Notes: a model not told the origin generated them from the sequence alone. A stretch of DNA of 64,000 nt from JBHOQS01 sp042408875 (GCA_042408875.1 JBHOQS010000001.1:62001-126000); one strand, 5' to 3'. Shown: positions 6,909-16,183, numbered from the stretch's first letter. Numbers and translations are program-made.

Positions 6909-7251
6909 TCAAACTTACTTAGGTTATTGGTTATTAAAAAAATATTAAAAAATAAAATAACACAATCCCGGAGACCGCCATTGTGCCAGCATGCCTATCC
7001 AGCGCACGTCAGCTGCAGGCAGCTAGCTGCCTGCAGCGTCCCGTGCTTGACCGAGCACTCGTGCGGAAAAGCCGAGAGTACTGGGACGAAGAGCTGGTCG
7101 AAAGCCTCTGTAGCCAAGGTGGTGGATGAAGAGTGGATTATAAGCGGCAGCCTGACGGTGGCCGGACTCGGCCACGACAGGAGCCGCTCTGGGCCCCGCC
7201 GGCCCCTGTCGTGATCTCCTCGCTATCATGCCCAGGGCGCGTAGCACCGCC
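6909..7251. other. Intergenic region, AT-rich block and long palindrome
   Basis: No gene is supported here. Positions 6911-6965 are AT-rich with A-runs, unlike the GC-rich flanks. A perfect 26-bp palindrome centred on AGCTAGCT occupies 7012-7037. A further inverted repeat, CACGACAGG (7173-7181) with CCTGTCGTG (7205-7213), lies nearer the pyruvate:ferredoxin oxidoreductase gene. Short frames on both strands show no family features. Confidence 0.6.
7012..7037. repeat. Perfect 26-bp palindrome
   Basis: Each arm reads GCTGCAGGCAGCT up to the centre, and the two halves are exact reverse complements. In RNA it would form a strong stem with a tiny loop. It stands alone in a gene-free stretch and is not followed by a T-run on either strand. 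Confidence 0.8.
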
Positions 7252-7296
7252 GCGGTCGCTCCTGCTGCGCGCACCAACCGCGGCAGGAGCGACCGC
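7252..7296 (-). terminator. Hairpin after the pyruvate:ferredoxin oxidoreductase gene
   Basis: Arms of 14 bp (GCGGTCGCTCCTGC at 7252-7265 and its exact complement at 7283-7296) enclose 17 bases, 17 bp after the stop codon of the upstream minus-strand gene. No T-run follows, so it may stabilise the 3' end rather than terminate on its own. Confidence 0.5.
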
Positions 7297-7312
7297 CGCC
7301 CCATTGTTGGAG

Positions 7313-10300
7313 TTACTCAGCTCCCGTGGGGGCAGGCGCGCTGCGCTCGATGTCGTGCGAGATCGGCCGGCCGTTCGCACGGCCGTTGCCCAGCACCCGC
7401 GGGCTCAGGAAGGTGCTGAGCTGGCGGTAGAGCGCCCAGCGCTTGCGCACCTCATGCTGTGCTTGCTCCAGCAGCAGCCGGTAGCGCTCTGCGTCGCTCT
7501 CCTCAAGCATCTGGTAGCGCGTCTCGCGGGCCCGATACTGCTCCAGCGGAATGGTGGGCTCTTTTGAGTCAAGGATGAGCGGGTCTTTGCCCTGCGCTGC
7601 CAGCGCCGGGTTGTACCGGAAGAGCGGCCAGTAGCCACTCTGCACGGCCAGCTTCTGCTGCTCCAGGCCGTAGCGCAGGTCGTAGCCGTGCGCGATGCAG
7701 TGGGCGTAGGCGATCACCAGTGACGGACCGTCGTACGCGTCGGCCTCGAGCAGCGCGGTGAGCGTCTGCTGGTCGCTGGCGCCCATGGCGACGCGGGCGA
7801 TGTAGACGTTGCCGTAGGCCATCGCCAGCAGGGCCAGGTCTTTCTTCGGCCGGTCTTTGCCGCGGGCGGCGAACTTCGCTACCGCCCCCAGCGGGGTCGC
7901 CTTCGATGCCTGGCCGCCGGTGTTCGAATACACCTCGGTGTCGAGCACCAGCAGGTTGACGTTCCGGCCCGAGGCCAGCACATGGTCCAGTCCGCCGTAG
8001 CCGATATCATACGCCCACCCGTCGCCGCCGACGATCCACACGCTCTTGCGCACCAGCACGTCGGCAAGTTCGAGCACGAGACGCGCCTGCGGGTCGTCCA
8101 GCGAGCGCAGCCGCTCTTTGAGCAATGCTACGCGCTGGCGCTGGGCCCGAATACCTGCCTCGGTGGACTGGTCGGCGCTCAACAACTCGGCCACGAGGCC
8201 CTCGCCGACCTGGGCCGCCAGGTGCGGCAGGAGCTCGTGCACCTGCTCGAGCTGCTTGTCCAGCGCCAGGCGCATGCCCAGGCCGAACTCGGCATTGTCT
8301 TCGAACAGCGAGTTCGCCCAGGCCGGCCCGCGGCCCTCCCGGTTGAACGACCAGGGCGTGGTGGGCAGATTGCCACCGAAGATGCTCGAGCAGCCGGTCG
8401 CGTTCGCTACGTACAGCCGGTCGCCGAAGAGCTGGGTGAGCAACTTGAGGTATGGCGTCTCACCACAGCCGGCGCAGGCGCCGGAGAACTCGAACAAGGG
8501 CTCCACAAGCTGCGAGTACTTCACCGTGTGCACGTTGATCCGCCTGCGATCGACCTCCGGCAGCGACAGGAAGAAGTCCCAGTTGCGCTGCTCCTGGGCG
8601 CGGATAGGCGGCTGGGGCACCATGTTGATGGCCTTGCGCCCGCTGCCGCGCTTGTCGTGCACCGGACAGGCCTCCACGCACAGCCCGCAGCTCGTGCAGT
8701 CCTCCGGCGAGACCTGGAGGGTGTACCGGGAGCCGGGGAACTCCCGGAAGAACCGCGCCTCGGTGCTGCGGAAGCCTGCCGGGGCACCGGCCAGGGCGCC
8801 GGCCGGATACACCTTCTCGCGAATGGCCGCGTGCGGGCACACGAACACGCACTTGCCGCACTGAATGCAGAGCTCTGGATCCCACAGCGGGATCTCCAGC
8901 GCCAGGTTGCGCTTCTCCCAGCGGGCGGTGCCGGACGGATAGGTGCCATCGGCCGGCAGGGCGCTGACCGGCAGGCGGTCCCCTTCAAGGGCAATCATCG
9001 GGCCCAGCACCTCGCGCACGAACGGCGGTGCCTCAGGCGGCACCGGCGGCCGCCGGCGCGGCCCGGCCGCGAGCGCTTCCTCCTCGACCGGCACGGCCAC
9101 CTCATGGAGGTGCGCCAGTGCCGTGTCCACGGCTTGGGAGTTACGCTGCACCACGGCCTCGCCCCGATGGCCGTAGGTCTTGCGGATACTTTCTTTGATC
9201 TTGGCTATGGCGTGCTCCCGCGGCAGTACCCCACTGATGGCGAAGAAGCAGGTCTGCATCACGGTATTGATGCGCCCGCCCATCCCGGCTTCGCGCGCGA
9301 CCTTGTATGCGTCGATCACGTAGAACCGTAGGCGCTTGCGCTGGATGGCTTCCCGCACCTCCACCGGCAGGTTCGGCCACACCTCGTCCGGGCCGTAGAT
9401 GCTGTTCAACAGGAAGATGCCGCCGGGCCGGGCGTACTTCAGTACGTCGAACCGCTCCAGCAAGGAGAACTGGTGGCAGGCCACGAAGTGGGCCTGGTCG
9501 ATCAGGTACGGCGCGCGGATCGGGTGCGGGCCAAAGCGCAGGTGGGAGATGGTCACCGAGCCGGACTTCTTCGAGTCGTAGACGAAATAGCCCTGGGCGA
9601 AGTTTTCGGTCTCCTCCCCGATGATCTTGATCGAGTTCTTGTTTGCCCCGACGGTGCCATCAGAGCCCAGTCCCCAGAATACGCAGCGGATCGTCTCCTC
9701 AGGCTCGATGGTGAATGTCTCGTCGTAAGGCAGGCTGGTGTGCGTCACGTCGTCTTCGATGCCGACGGTGAAGTGGTTGCGAGGGCGCACGGCGGCAAGC
9801 TCGTCGAAGACGGCCTTGACCATCGCTGGGGTGAACTCTTTCGAGGCCAGGCCATAGCGCCCACCAACCATGTCGGGCAGGTCTGCAAAGGGAGCCCAGC
9901 CTTGAGCGATGCCCTCCGTCACGGCGGCCACCACGTCCAGGTAGAGGGGCTCGCCGGTGGCTCCCGGCTCCTTCGTGCGATCAAGCACAGCGATGCGCCG
10001 GACCGTCGCTGGCAGCGCCTGGACGAAGTGCTGCGCTGAGAACGGCCGGTACAGGTGCACGGTGACCACGCCGACCTTCTCGCCGCGCTCCACCAGATAG
10101 CGGGCGGTCTCCGCGGCCGTCTCTGCGCCCGAGCCCATCAGCACGATCACCCGCTCGGCGTCCGGCGCGCCGGTATACTCGAAGAGCCTGTAGCGCCGGC
10201 CAGTGCGCTCGGTCAGCCGGTCCATCACCCGCTGCACGATCTCGGGGCAGGCCAGGTAGTAGGGGTTGGCTGCCTCGCGGGCCTGGAAGTACACATCGGG

Positions 10301-10963
10301 ATTCTGCGCGGTGCCCCGGATGAAGGGACGCTCCGGGGTAAGGGCGCGGCGGCGGTGCGCTGCCACCAGCTCCGGGTCGATCAGCGCGCGCAGGTCGTCC
10401 TCGCTCAGCGGGATGATCTTGTTGATCTCGTGCGAGGTCCGGAAGCCATCGAAGAAATGCACGAAAGGCACCCGCGCCTCGAGGGTCGCCGCATGTGCCA
10501 CGAGCGCCAGATCCTGGGCCTCCTGCACGTTTGACGAGGCTAGCATCGCCCAGCCGGTCTGGCGGGCAGCCATCACGTCGGAATGGTCCCCGAAGATGGA
10601 GAGCGCCTGCGTGGCCAGGGTACGTGCGGCCACATGGAACACCACCGACGTGAGCTCCCCGGCGATCTTGTACATGTTGGGGATCATCAACAACAAGCCC
10701 TGCGACGCGGTGAACGTCGTTGCCAGTGCGCCGGTCTGCAGCGCCCCGTGCAGGGCGCCCGCAGCGCCGCCCTCCGACTGCATCTCGACCACGAGGGGCA
10801 CCGTGCCCCACAGGTTAGGCCGTCCCGCCGCCGCCCACGCGTCGGCGAGCTCTCCCATCGGCGTCGACGGAGTAATTGGGTAGATGGCGATCACCTCGCT
10901 CAACGCGTAGGCGACCCCGGCGGCAGCCTCGTTCCCGTCTATTGTTACATAGTGTGTTCCCAT
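7313..10963 (-). CDS. nifJ: Pyruvate:ferredoxin (flavodoxin) oxidoreductase
   Basis: A single-chain enzyme of 1216 residues that oxidises pyruvate and CoA to acetyl-CoA and CO2, reducing ferredoxin or flavodoxin. Domains in order: an N-terminal pyrimidine-binding domain (YVTIDGNEAAAGVAYALSE, IYPITPSTPMGELAD), domain II, the gamma-type domain (GLGSDGTVGANKNSIKII), a ferredoxin domain with two 4Fe-4S sets (CIQCGKCVFVCP and CTSCGLCVEACP), and a TPP-binding domain with a further cluster cysteine set (GACAGCGETPY, GGDGWAYDIGYGGLDH). The usual family length is about 1170-1200. The start is the ATG at 10963 with GGAGGA upstream; the frame is open to 11266 but the added residues look non-coding. It stands alone on this strand and implies low-oxygen or fermentative carbon metabolism, or acetyl-CoA carboxylation. 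Confidence 0.95.
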   Translation of the reverse strand: MGTHYVTIDGNEAAAGVAYALSEVIAIYPITPSTPMGELADAWAAAGRPNLWGTVPLVVEMQSEGGAAGALHGALQTGALATTFTASQGLLLMIPNMYKIAGELTSVVFHVAARTLATQALSIFGDHSDVMAARQTGWAMLASSNVQEAQDLALVAHAATLEARVPFVHFFDGFRTSHEINKIIPLSEDDLRALIDPELVAAHRRRALTPERPFIRGTAQNPDVYFQAREAANPYYLACPEIVQRVMDRLTERTGRRYRLFEYTGAPDAERVIVLMGSGAETAAETARYLVERGEKVGVVTVHLYRPFSAQHFVQALPATVRRIAVLDRTKEPGATGEPLYLDVVAAVTEGIAQGWAPFADLPDMVGGRYGLASKEFTPAMVKAVFDELAAVRPRNHFTVGIEDDVTHTSLPYDETFTIEPEETIRCVFWGLGSDGTVGANKNSIKIIGEETENFAQGYFVYDSKKSGSVTISHLRFGPHPIRAPYLIDQAHFVACHQFSLLERFDVLKYARPGGIFLLNSIYGPDEVWPNLPVEVREAIQRKRLRFYVIDAYKVAREAGMGGRINTVMQTCFFAISGVLPREHAIAKIKESIRKTYGHRGEAVVQRNSQAVDTALAHLHEVAVPVEEEALAAGPRRRPPVPPEAPPFVREVLGPMIALEGDRLPVSALPADGTYPSGTARWEKRNLALEIPLWDPELCIQCGKCVFVCPHAAIREKVYPAGALAGAPAGFRSTEARFFREFPGSRYTLQVSPEDCTSCGLCVEACPVHDKRGSGRKAINMVPQPPIRAQEQRNWDFFLSLPEVDRRRINVHTVKYSQLVEPLFEFSGACAGCGETPYLKLLTQLFGDRLYVANATGCSSIFGGNLPTTPWSFNREGRGPAWANSLFEDNAEFGLGMRLALDKQLEQVHELLPHLAAQVGEGLVAELLSADQSTEAGIRAQRQRVALLKERLRSLDDPQARLVLELADVLVRKSVWIVGGDGWAYDIGYGGLDHVLASGRNVNLLVLDTEVYSNTGGQASKATPLGAVAKFAARGKDRPKKDLALLAMAYGNVYIARVAMGASDQQTLTALLEADAYDGPSLVIAYAHCIAHGYDLRYGLEQQKLAVQSGYWPLFRYNPALAAQGKDPLILDSKEPTIPLEQYRARETRYQMLEESDAERYRLLLEQAQHEVRKRWALYRQLSTFLSPRVLGNGRANGRPISHDIERSAPAPTGAE

Positions 10964-11382
10964 CCCATCCTCCTCGACGCGCCCTCGCTGATTCCCCCTG
11001 ATCCCGTTGTCAGGCGTGCCCCAGCCGCTGGCCTCCCTGCGGGCGTCGCGCGCCGGCCGGAGTACCGTACTGCGCACGAACGGGCGGCGCCCGGCCAGGG
11101 ATCGTCGCGGGCACGGGGCGAGCTCGTGGCGGCTCGTCTTGATGTTCGCGCTGGCTGCGCTATGGACGCATCGGGAAAACTCCCGATTCTGGCTCTGGTG
11201 CCGGGCGCTAGGCGCGAAGGCCAGATTACGAAAGGGCTTTTGGCCTTCCCTCCCTGGTGCTATCATAAAACCGGCATGCGAGCCAGAGGTACTTATTGTG
11301 AGGCTCGAAGTTGAGCGCTTGCAGCGGCTTGCTGGTTTTTTGACGATTTGACGAGTCCTGAGGAGAATGGAGCAGCATACGA
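10964..11382. other. Intergenic region between divergent genes
   Basis: This 419-bp gap separates the minus-strand pyruvate:ferredoxin oxidoreductase from the plus-strand oxidoreductase and must hold both promoters. A weak plus-strand candidate is TTGGCC (11240-11245) with TATCAT (11261-11266), spacing 15. The minus-strand frame continues through it, but with biased, non-family residues. No RNA gene is recognised. Confidence 0.5.
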
Positions 11383-12441
11383 ATGGCCGGAGAAGCCGGG
11401 CCGGTGCGGATCGGCCTCGTGGGCATTAACGACCGCGTGCGGCGCGTGCTGATCAAGGGCTTGCTGGCTGCCCCGCACGCCCAGCTCGTCGCCGTGTGCA
11501 GCCGTAGCGCGGAGAAGGCCGCGGCGGTAGCCGCGGAGCTCCCTGGAGTGCGGCCGTTCAGCGATTACGCCGCCATGCTGCGCGAGGCCGAGATCGACGC
11601 CGTGTTCCTCTGCATGCCACCCCACGTGCGCTATCCTTATGTCATGGAAGCCATCGCCGCCGGCAAGCATATCATCGCCGAAAAGCCGCTCTCGACCGAT
11701 ATCGACGAGGCCCGGCGCATGGTCCGCGCCGCGCGCGCCGCTGGTATTCGCACGGCGGTGAACTTTACATATCGCTCGGTCACCGGCTTTCGGCTGGTCG
11801 AGCGATTGCTGCAGCAGGGCCAGCTCGGGCGGCTCCTCCATCTGGACTTCGCCTACTTCCAGACCAAGGACCTCCTGCCCGGCGCCTCGCCGAAATCAGC
11901 CGTGCAGGAGCTGGGGCCGCACGCTATGGAGACGATCCTGTGGTGGAGCGGTCTGGCGCAGGCTGGACCGGTCGAGGCGGTGCTGGCTCGCCACGTTGAT
12001 GTGGCCCATGCAGGCCTCCCTGCTGGAGCTGAGCAGTGTGCCTGGCAGGGACTCCTGCGCTTTCGCTCCGGCGCCATGGCGGCGGTACAGCTCAGCCGCA
12101 TTGCCACAGGCTACCGCAACGGCTTCCGCGCTGCGCTGTTCGGAGACCGCGGCGCGATTGCCATGGAGGTCGAGGTCGATCAGTCGCAGGTCTGGGCAGC
12201 GCGCGTTGGCGAGGGACGTCCGGAGGGCGAGCTTCGGCCGGTCCCTATTCCCGACGAGCTCGTGCTGCCGTACGACCGCTTCCCAGCGTTCCACATGGAG
12301 CGGCTGGCCGCGGCAGTGGCCGGTGTGGCACCGTTCCCTGGCTTTGAGGAGGCGCTGCGTGCCGAAGAGCTGATGGACGCGATGATCCGGTCTGACCAGG
12401 CAGGAGCCTGGGTGCCGGTCGTCGCTGTGCAGCATGCCTGA
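11383..12441 (+). CDS. Gfo/Idh/MocA-family NAD(P)-dependent oxidoreductase
   Basis: A 352-residue protein with an N-terminal Rossmann fold (VRIGLVGINDRVRRVLIKG, with GINDR where the family usually has GxGxxG), the conserved KHIIAEKPLSTDIDEA of the catalytic-lysine loop (EKP) near residue 106, and the two-domain length typical of the family. These enzymes oxidise or reduce sugars, inositols and related polyols; the substrate cannot be read from the sequence. The start follows AGGAGAATGG. The OmpR-type regulator begins 34 bp downstream on the same strand, so the genes may share a transcript. Confidence 0.88.
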   Translation: MAGEAGPVRIGLVGINDRVRRVLIKGLLAAPHAQLVAVCSRSAEKAAAVAAELPGVRPFSDYAAMLREAEIDAVFLCMPPHVRYPYVMEAIAAGKHIIAEKPLSTDIDEARRMVRAARAAGIRTAVNFTYRSVTGFRLVERLLQQGQLGRLLHLDFAYFQTKDLLPGASPKSAVQELGPHAMETILWWSGLAQAGPVEAVLARHVDVAHAGLPAGAEQCAWQGLLRFRSGAMAAVQLSRIATGYRNGFRAALFGDRGAIAMEVEVDQSQVWAARVGEGRPEGELRPVPIPDELVLPYDRFPAFHMERLAAAVAGVAPFPGFEEALRAEELMDAMIRSDQAGAWVPVVAVQHA

Positions 12442-12475
12442 GCGGCGCTGCTGACTGCCTGATGAGAGGCTGAGC

Positions 12476-13216
12476 TTGTCGAACACTCTCATTCTGGTCG
12501 TCGAGGACGAGAAGAACATCGCTGAGCTGGTGCGGCTCTACCTGCGCAACGAGGGCTTCCGCGTCGAGATCGCGCGCACGGGCCGCGAGGCGCTGGAGCG
12601 CCACCGCACGCTCAAGCCTGGCTTGGTGGTGCTCGACCTGATGCTGCCCGAGCTCGACGGGCTGGAGGTGTGTCGCCGCCTGCGCCGGGAGGCGAACACG
12701 CCGGTAATCATGCTCACCGCCCGCAGCGATGACGTGGACAAGATCGTTGGGCTGGAGTTGGGCGCCGACGACTACGTGACCAAGCCCTTCAATCCTCGCG
12801 AGCTGGTGGCGCGGGTCAAGGCGGTGCTGCGGCGCGCTGCTGAGAGCCATCCGGCCCAGGAGCCCGAAGAGGTGCTCACCGTCGGCGATGTCACGCTAGA
12901 CACCGCCCGCCGCGAGGTGCACGCCGGTGGGCGGCCGCTCACGTTGCGGGTCAAGGAGTTTGACCTGCTTGCTGCCTTGCTGCGCCATCCGGGCGTGGTC
13001 ATGTCGCGCGAGCGGTTGCTCAGCGAGGTGTGGGGCTACGAATGGGTCGGCGATACCCGCACGGTCGACGTGCATATCGCCTGGCTACGGGATAAGCTGG
13101 CCGGGTCCACTGTGCGCATCGAGACTGTCTGGGGCGTGGGGTATAAGCTAGTCCCGCCGGGCGCGTCTTCTCCCTCTCCTGCGCAGGAGCGGCCGGCTGG
13201 TGAGGGGCGGGTGTGA
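12476..13216 (+). CDS. OmpR/PhoB-family response regulator
   Basis: A 246-residue regulator. The receiver domain has the acidic pair VVEDE (Glu10, Asp11), phospho-acceptor Asp54 in VVLDLMLPELDG, Thr81 and Lys103 (YVTKPFNP). The C-terminal winged-helix domain contains LRVKEFDLLAALLRHPG and DTRTVDVHIAWLRDKL, typical of PhoB/OmpR. The start is a TTG at 12476 (residues MSNTLILVVEDE) with GAGAGG upstream; no ATG fits. The sensor kinase overlaps its end by 4 bp. The tandem 11-bp-spaced TTAACA-like sites upstream of the nearby HtrA gene are plausible targets. Confidence 0.95.
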   Translation: MSNTLILVVEDEKNIAELVRLYLRNEGFRVEIARTGREALERHRTLKPGLVVLDLMLPELDGLEVCRRLRREANTPVIMLTARSDDVDKIVGLELGADDYVTKPFNPRELVARVKAVLRRAAESHPAQEPEEVLTVGDVTLDTARREVHAGGRPLTLRVKEFDLLAALLRHPGVVMSRERLLSEVWGYEWVGDTRTVDVHIAWLRDKLAGSTVRIETVWGVGYKLVPPGASSPSPAQERPAGEGRV

Positions 13217-14718
13217 TGTTCCGGAGCCTGCGCGTGCGCTTGGTCATCACCTATGCGCTGATCGCGCTGCTGAGCCTGGCCATCGGTGGCGCGGCGTTCT
13301 TGGTGCTGCTGCGGGGCTACCAGCAGGAACGTGACGTGGCCCGCCTGCGCGAGCACACCCTCTTCATCGCCGCAGTGATGCAGTCCCCCCAGGCACGCGC
13401 TGCGCAGCTTGCCCCGGCTGAGCTGTTCAGCGTCGTGCGCAGCTACGCCGAGGAGCTGAGCCTGCGGCTGCTTCTGGCCGATAGCCGCTGGATGGTGGTC
13501 GAGGACACCGAGGGTTCGCTGATCGGCCGGCAACTGGATCCCCCGCAGCGCCCGCTGCGCGGCAGCATGGAGATGGGGTGGTTCCAGGAAGCCGGCCGGC
13601 CGCGCATGCTCTTCGTCGCCACGCCGGTGCTGCTCAATACGCAGCGCAGTGGCCCGCAGTGGTACGTCCTGCTGGTGGCCGCGCGGCCGCGCGGCCTGCT
13701 CGACGCCTGGATCGAGCTAGCCCCGCACCTTGGGCGGGCGGCGCTCTTCGCCCTAGCCGGCTCTGTGCTGGTTGCCCTGGCGATGGCCCGGCTCATTCTG
13801 CGGCCGATCCGCAGTCTTACCGAGGCTTCCGAAGCTATCGCCCAGGGAAACTATGCGCAGCAGATCGACCACACTGGGCCTGATGAGATCGGGCGCCTGG
13901 CCGAGGCGTTCAACCACATGGCCCGGGAGGTAGCGCGCTCGCAGCAGATGCTGCGTGACTTCCTGGCCAACGTCTCGCACGAGCTGAAAACGCCGCTGAC
14001 GTCGATCCAGGGGTTCTCCCAGGCGATGCTGGACGGTGCGCTGCAGACGCGCGACGAGTTTGCCTCGGCAGCACAGATCATCAACGGCGAAGCCGCGCGC
14101 ATGCGCCGGTTGGTGGACGATCTTCTCTTCCTGTCCAAGGTTGAATCGGGCCAGATCCCCATGAACCGGCGGCCCGTCGCACTCGAGCCGTTTCTGGAGG
14201 CGTGTGTGCAGCGCCTGCGCTGGCAGGCCAGCCAGCGTGATGTGCACATCGTGTGTCAGGTTGATCCCGCCCCCATACTCCCGCCGGTCGAGGCCGATCC
14301 CGACCGCCTGGAGCAGGCGTGCGTGAACCTGCTGGAGAACGCCGTGCGCCATGCCACGCCGGGCAGCACGATCACCGTGCGCGCCCGGCTCGCTGCTGCG
14401 CCCGACGCCGCGGGTGCTCGCGAGCAGGTACGCCGCCAGGTCGCTCGACCCGCCGTCGCGATCAGCGTGCACAACTACGGAGATGTCATCCCACCGGACG
14501 ACCTGCCGCGTATCTTTGAGCGCTTCTATCAGGTCGATAAGTCCCGTACCCGCCGCTCCGATGGCAGTGGCCTGGGCTTGGCCATCGTGAAAGAGATCGT
14601 GCAGGCCCATGGCGGTGTGGTCCATGCGGCTAGCGATCCCGTCCACGGCACGGAGCTCACCATCGTCTTGCCCGCCGGCACGGCGCTTTCCCCTGAGCCG
14701 GTCCCCGCTGGCCGATAG
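13213..14718 (+). CDS. Membrane sensor histidine kinase
   Basis: A 501-residue kinase partnered with the preceding regulator. Helix 1 is at about residues 10-33 and helix 2 at about 174-196, enclosing an extracytoplasmic sensor domain of about 140 residues. A HAMP linker follows (LRPIRSLTEASEAIAQGNY), then the dimerisation domain with His255 in NVSHELKTPLTSIQGF, and a HATPase domain with LLENAVRHA (N box), DDLPRIFERFYQ and SGLGLAIVKEIVQAHGG (G boxes). An Ala/Arg-rich insertion at about residues 395-415 separates the N box from the next strand. The ATG overlaps the regulator's stop (TGATG). The signal sensed is unknown; control of an HtrA protease next door suggests envelope stress or phosphate. 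Confidence 0.95.
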   Translation: MMFRSLRVRLVITYALIALLSLAIGGAAFLVLLRGYQQERDVARLREHTLFIAAVMQSPQARAAQLAPAELFSVVRSYAEELSLRLLLADSRWMVVEDTEGSLIGRQLDPPQRPLRGSMEMGWFQEAGRPRMLFVATPVLLNTQRSGPQWYVLLVAARPRGLLDAWIELAPHLGRAALFALAGSVLVALAMARLILRPIRSLTEASEAIAQGNYAQQIDHTGPDEIGRLAEAFNHMAREVARSQQMLRDFLANVSHELKTPLTSIQGFSQAMLDGALQTRDEFASAAQIINGEAARMRRLVDDLLFLSKVESGQIPMNRRPVALEPFLEACVQRLRWQASQRDVHIVCQVDPAPILPPVEADPDRLEQACVNLLENAVRHATPGSTITVRARLAAAPDAAGAREQVRRQVARPAVAISVHNYGDVIPPDDLPRIFERFYQVDKSRTRRSDGSGLGLAIVKEIVQAHGGVVHAASDPVHGTELTIVLPAGTALSPEPVPAGR

Positions 14719-14743
14719 GTGGGCGGCGCTGGCTGGCCGCGCG

Positions 14744-14797
14744 TTTACACCTGTTTAACATCTCTTCATCCTGTGCTTAACATCACCCGGCTATACT
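14744..14797 (+). promoter_or_regulatory. PhoB/PhoP-type tandem operator and promoter of the HtrA gene
   Basis: Half-sites TTTACA (14744-14749), TTAACA (14755-14760), a weaker TCATCC (14766-14771) and TTAACA (14777-14782) repeat at exact 11-bp steps, that is, on one face of the helix. The last site ends 9 bp before TATACT (14792-14797), taking the place of the -35 box, as in promoters activated by OmpR/PhoB-family regulators. The regulator gene lies about 1.5 kb upstream. Confidence 0.65.
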
Positions 14798-14962
14798 GAA
14801 CTCAGAGCGTGCTGCATGGCGTACGCAACGTCTCGCGTACATGCGCGGGGGTATGGGCTGGTGGGTGGAGGCCATGCTGTGGCCGGCTTCTTCCGAGCAC
14901 TGGCGCCGGGGAGGCCGGCCACACCGCACGCCCATGAGGGGTCACAGTGAGGTGACGTCACG

Positions 14963-16183
14963 ATGCGTTCATTTATTGTTAACCTCGCTAGCGCCGCAGT
15001 GGGTGTCGTGCTCGGCGCAGCACTCGTGCTGGGGATTGTGGTGCCCCAGGTGGGTGGCACGCGCCCTCTGGAGCCGCTGGTCTCAGCTCAGGGGGCTAGC
15101 GCACAGGCGGCGCAGCTTCTGGCCATCAGCGACCTGGAGAGCCAGCTTGCCGCTATCTACGAGCAGGTGGGCCCAGCTGTAGTCCATGTGACCAACGCGG
15201 CCGCTCGGCGCGTCGCGGGGAACGTTGTGCCGCGGGGCACCGGCTCCGGCTTCATTATCGACACCGATGGCCATATCCTTACGAACTACCATGTCGTCCG
15301 CGGCGCGGACCGGATCCTGGTCCTCCTGGCCGACAATAGCGAGTACACCGCGCGGCTTCTCGGCAGCGATCCGTTCAATGACATCGCTCTGCTGAAGATC
15401 GACGCACCCAGGGACAAGCTCACAGTGGCTCCGCTCGGGGACTCCGATAGCGTGCGCGAAGGCCACCTCGCTATTGCGATCGGCAACCCGTTTGGCCTCG
15501 ATCGCACGATGACGCTGGGCATCGTCAGTGCCCGCCGGTCTCGCGCTGAAGGCCCCAGTAGCTTTCCGATCGTGGGCATGATCCAGACCGATGCCGCGAT
15601 CAACCCTGGCAACTCGGGCGGGCCGCTGCTGAACTCGCGCGGCGAGGTGATCGGGATCAATACGGCGATCGAAGGCCCGGGGCAGGGTAACGTCGGCATC
15701 GGTTTCGCGGTGCCGATCAATACCGTCAAGCGCGAGCTGGACGACCTCAAGGCGGGCCGACAGGTCCGGCATGCCTGGCTCGGCATCGGCGGCCGCGCCG
15801 TGACTGAAAGTCTGGCTAGCCAGTTCAACCTGCCGGTCAGGCAAGGTGTGTTGGTCATCGATGTCTCCTCAGGTGGGCCGGCTGCCCAGGCCGGGCTGCG
15901 CGGCAGCACGCTCGGCAGCGACGGTACGATCCAGTCGCCGGGGGACATTATCACAGCTATCGATGGTCGGCAGGTGACGAGCGTCGAGGATATCGCTGCT
16001 TATCTCGCCACCAGGCGTCCTGGCGACAAGGTCAGGTTGGACATCGTGCGCGAGGGCCGCACCATGTCAGTCGAGGTCACGCTGGGCGAGCGGCCGTCTC
16101 AAGTGGCCCGGCAGCAGGAGAGCACTCCACAGCCACGCCGGCCAGAGCTGCCCTTCCGGCTGCCGTTCCCCTTCGGGGGGTAG
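14963..16183 (+). CDS. HtrA/DegP-type serine protease with PDZ domain
   Basis: A 406-residue envelope protease that degrades misfolded exported proteins. An N-terminal signal anchor covers about residues 5-30. The trypsin-like domain has the full triad: His110 (TNYHVV), Asp140 (FNDIALL) and Ser218 (INPGNSGGPLLN). One PDZ domain follows, from about residue 280, with the ITAIDGRQVTSVEDIAAYL pattern; a Pro/Arg-rich tail ends the protein. The start ATG has GTGAGGTG upstream. It lies behind a probable two-component-controlled promoter and about 160 bp of leader, next to the kinase and regulator genes. Confidence 0.93.
   Translation: MRSFIVNLASAAVGVVLGAALVLGIVVPQVGGTRPLEPLVSAQGASAQAAQLLAISDLESQLAAIYEQVGPAVVHVTNAAARRVAGNVVPRGTGSGFIIDTDGHILTNYHVVRGADRILVLLADNSEYTARLLGSDPFNDIALLKIDAPRDKLTVAPLGDSDSVREGHLAIAIGNPFGLDRTMTLGIVSARRSRAEGPSSFPIVGMIQTDAAINPGNSGGPLLNSRGEVIGINTAIEGPGQGNVGIGFAVPINTVKRELDDLKAGRQVRHAWLGIGGRAVTESLASQFNLPVRQGVLVIDVSSGGPAAQAGLRGSTLGSDGTIQSPGDIITAIDGRQVTSVEDIAAYLATRRPGDKVRLDIVREGRTMSVEVTLGERPSQVARQQESTPQPRRPELPFRLPFPFGG

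Noticed and set aside
7982..9331. Plus-strand open frame of 449 residues
   Set aside because: It lies fully antisense to the pyruvate:ferredoxin oxidoreductase gene, has no motif and reflects the GC-rich third codon positions of the real gene.
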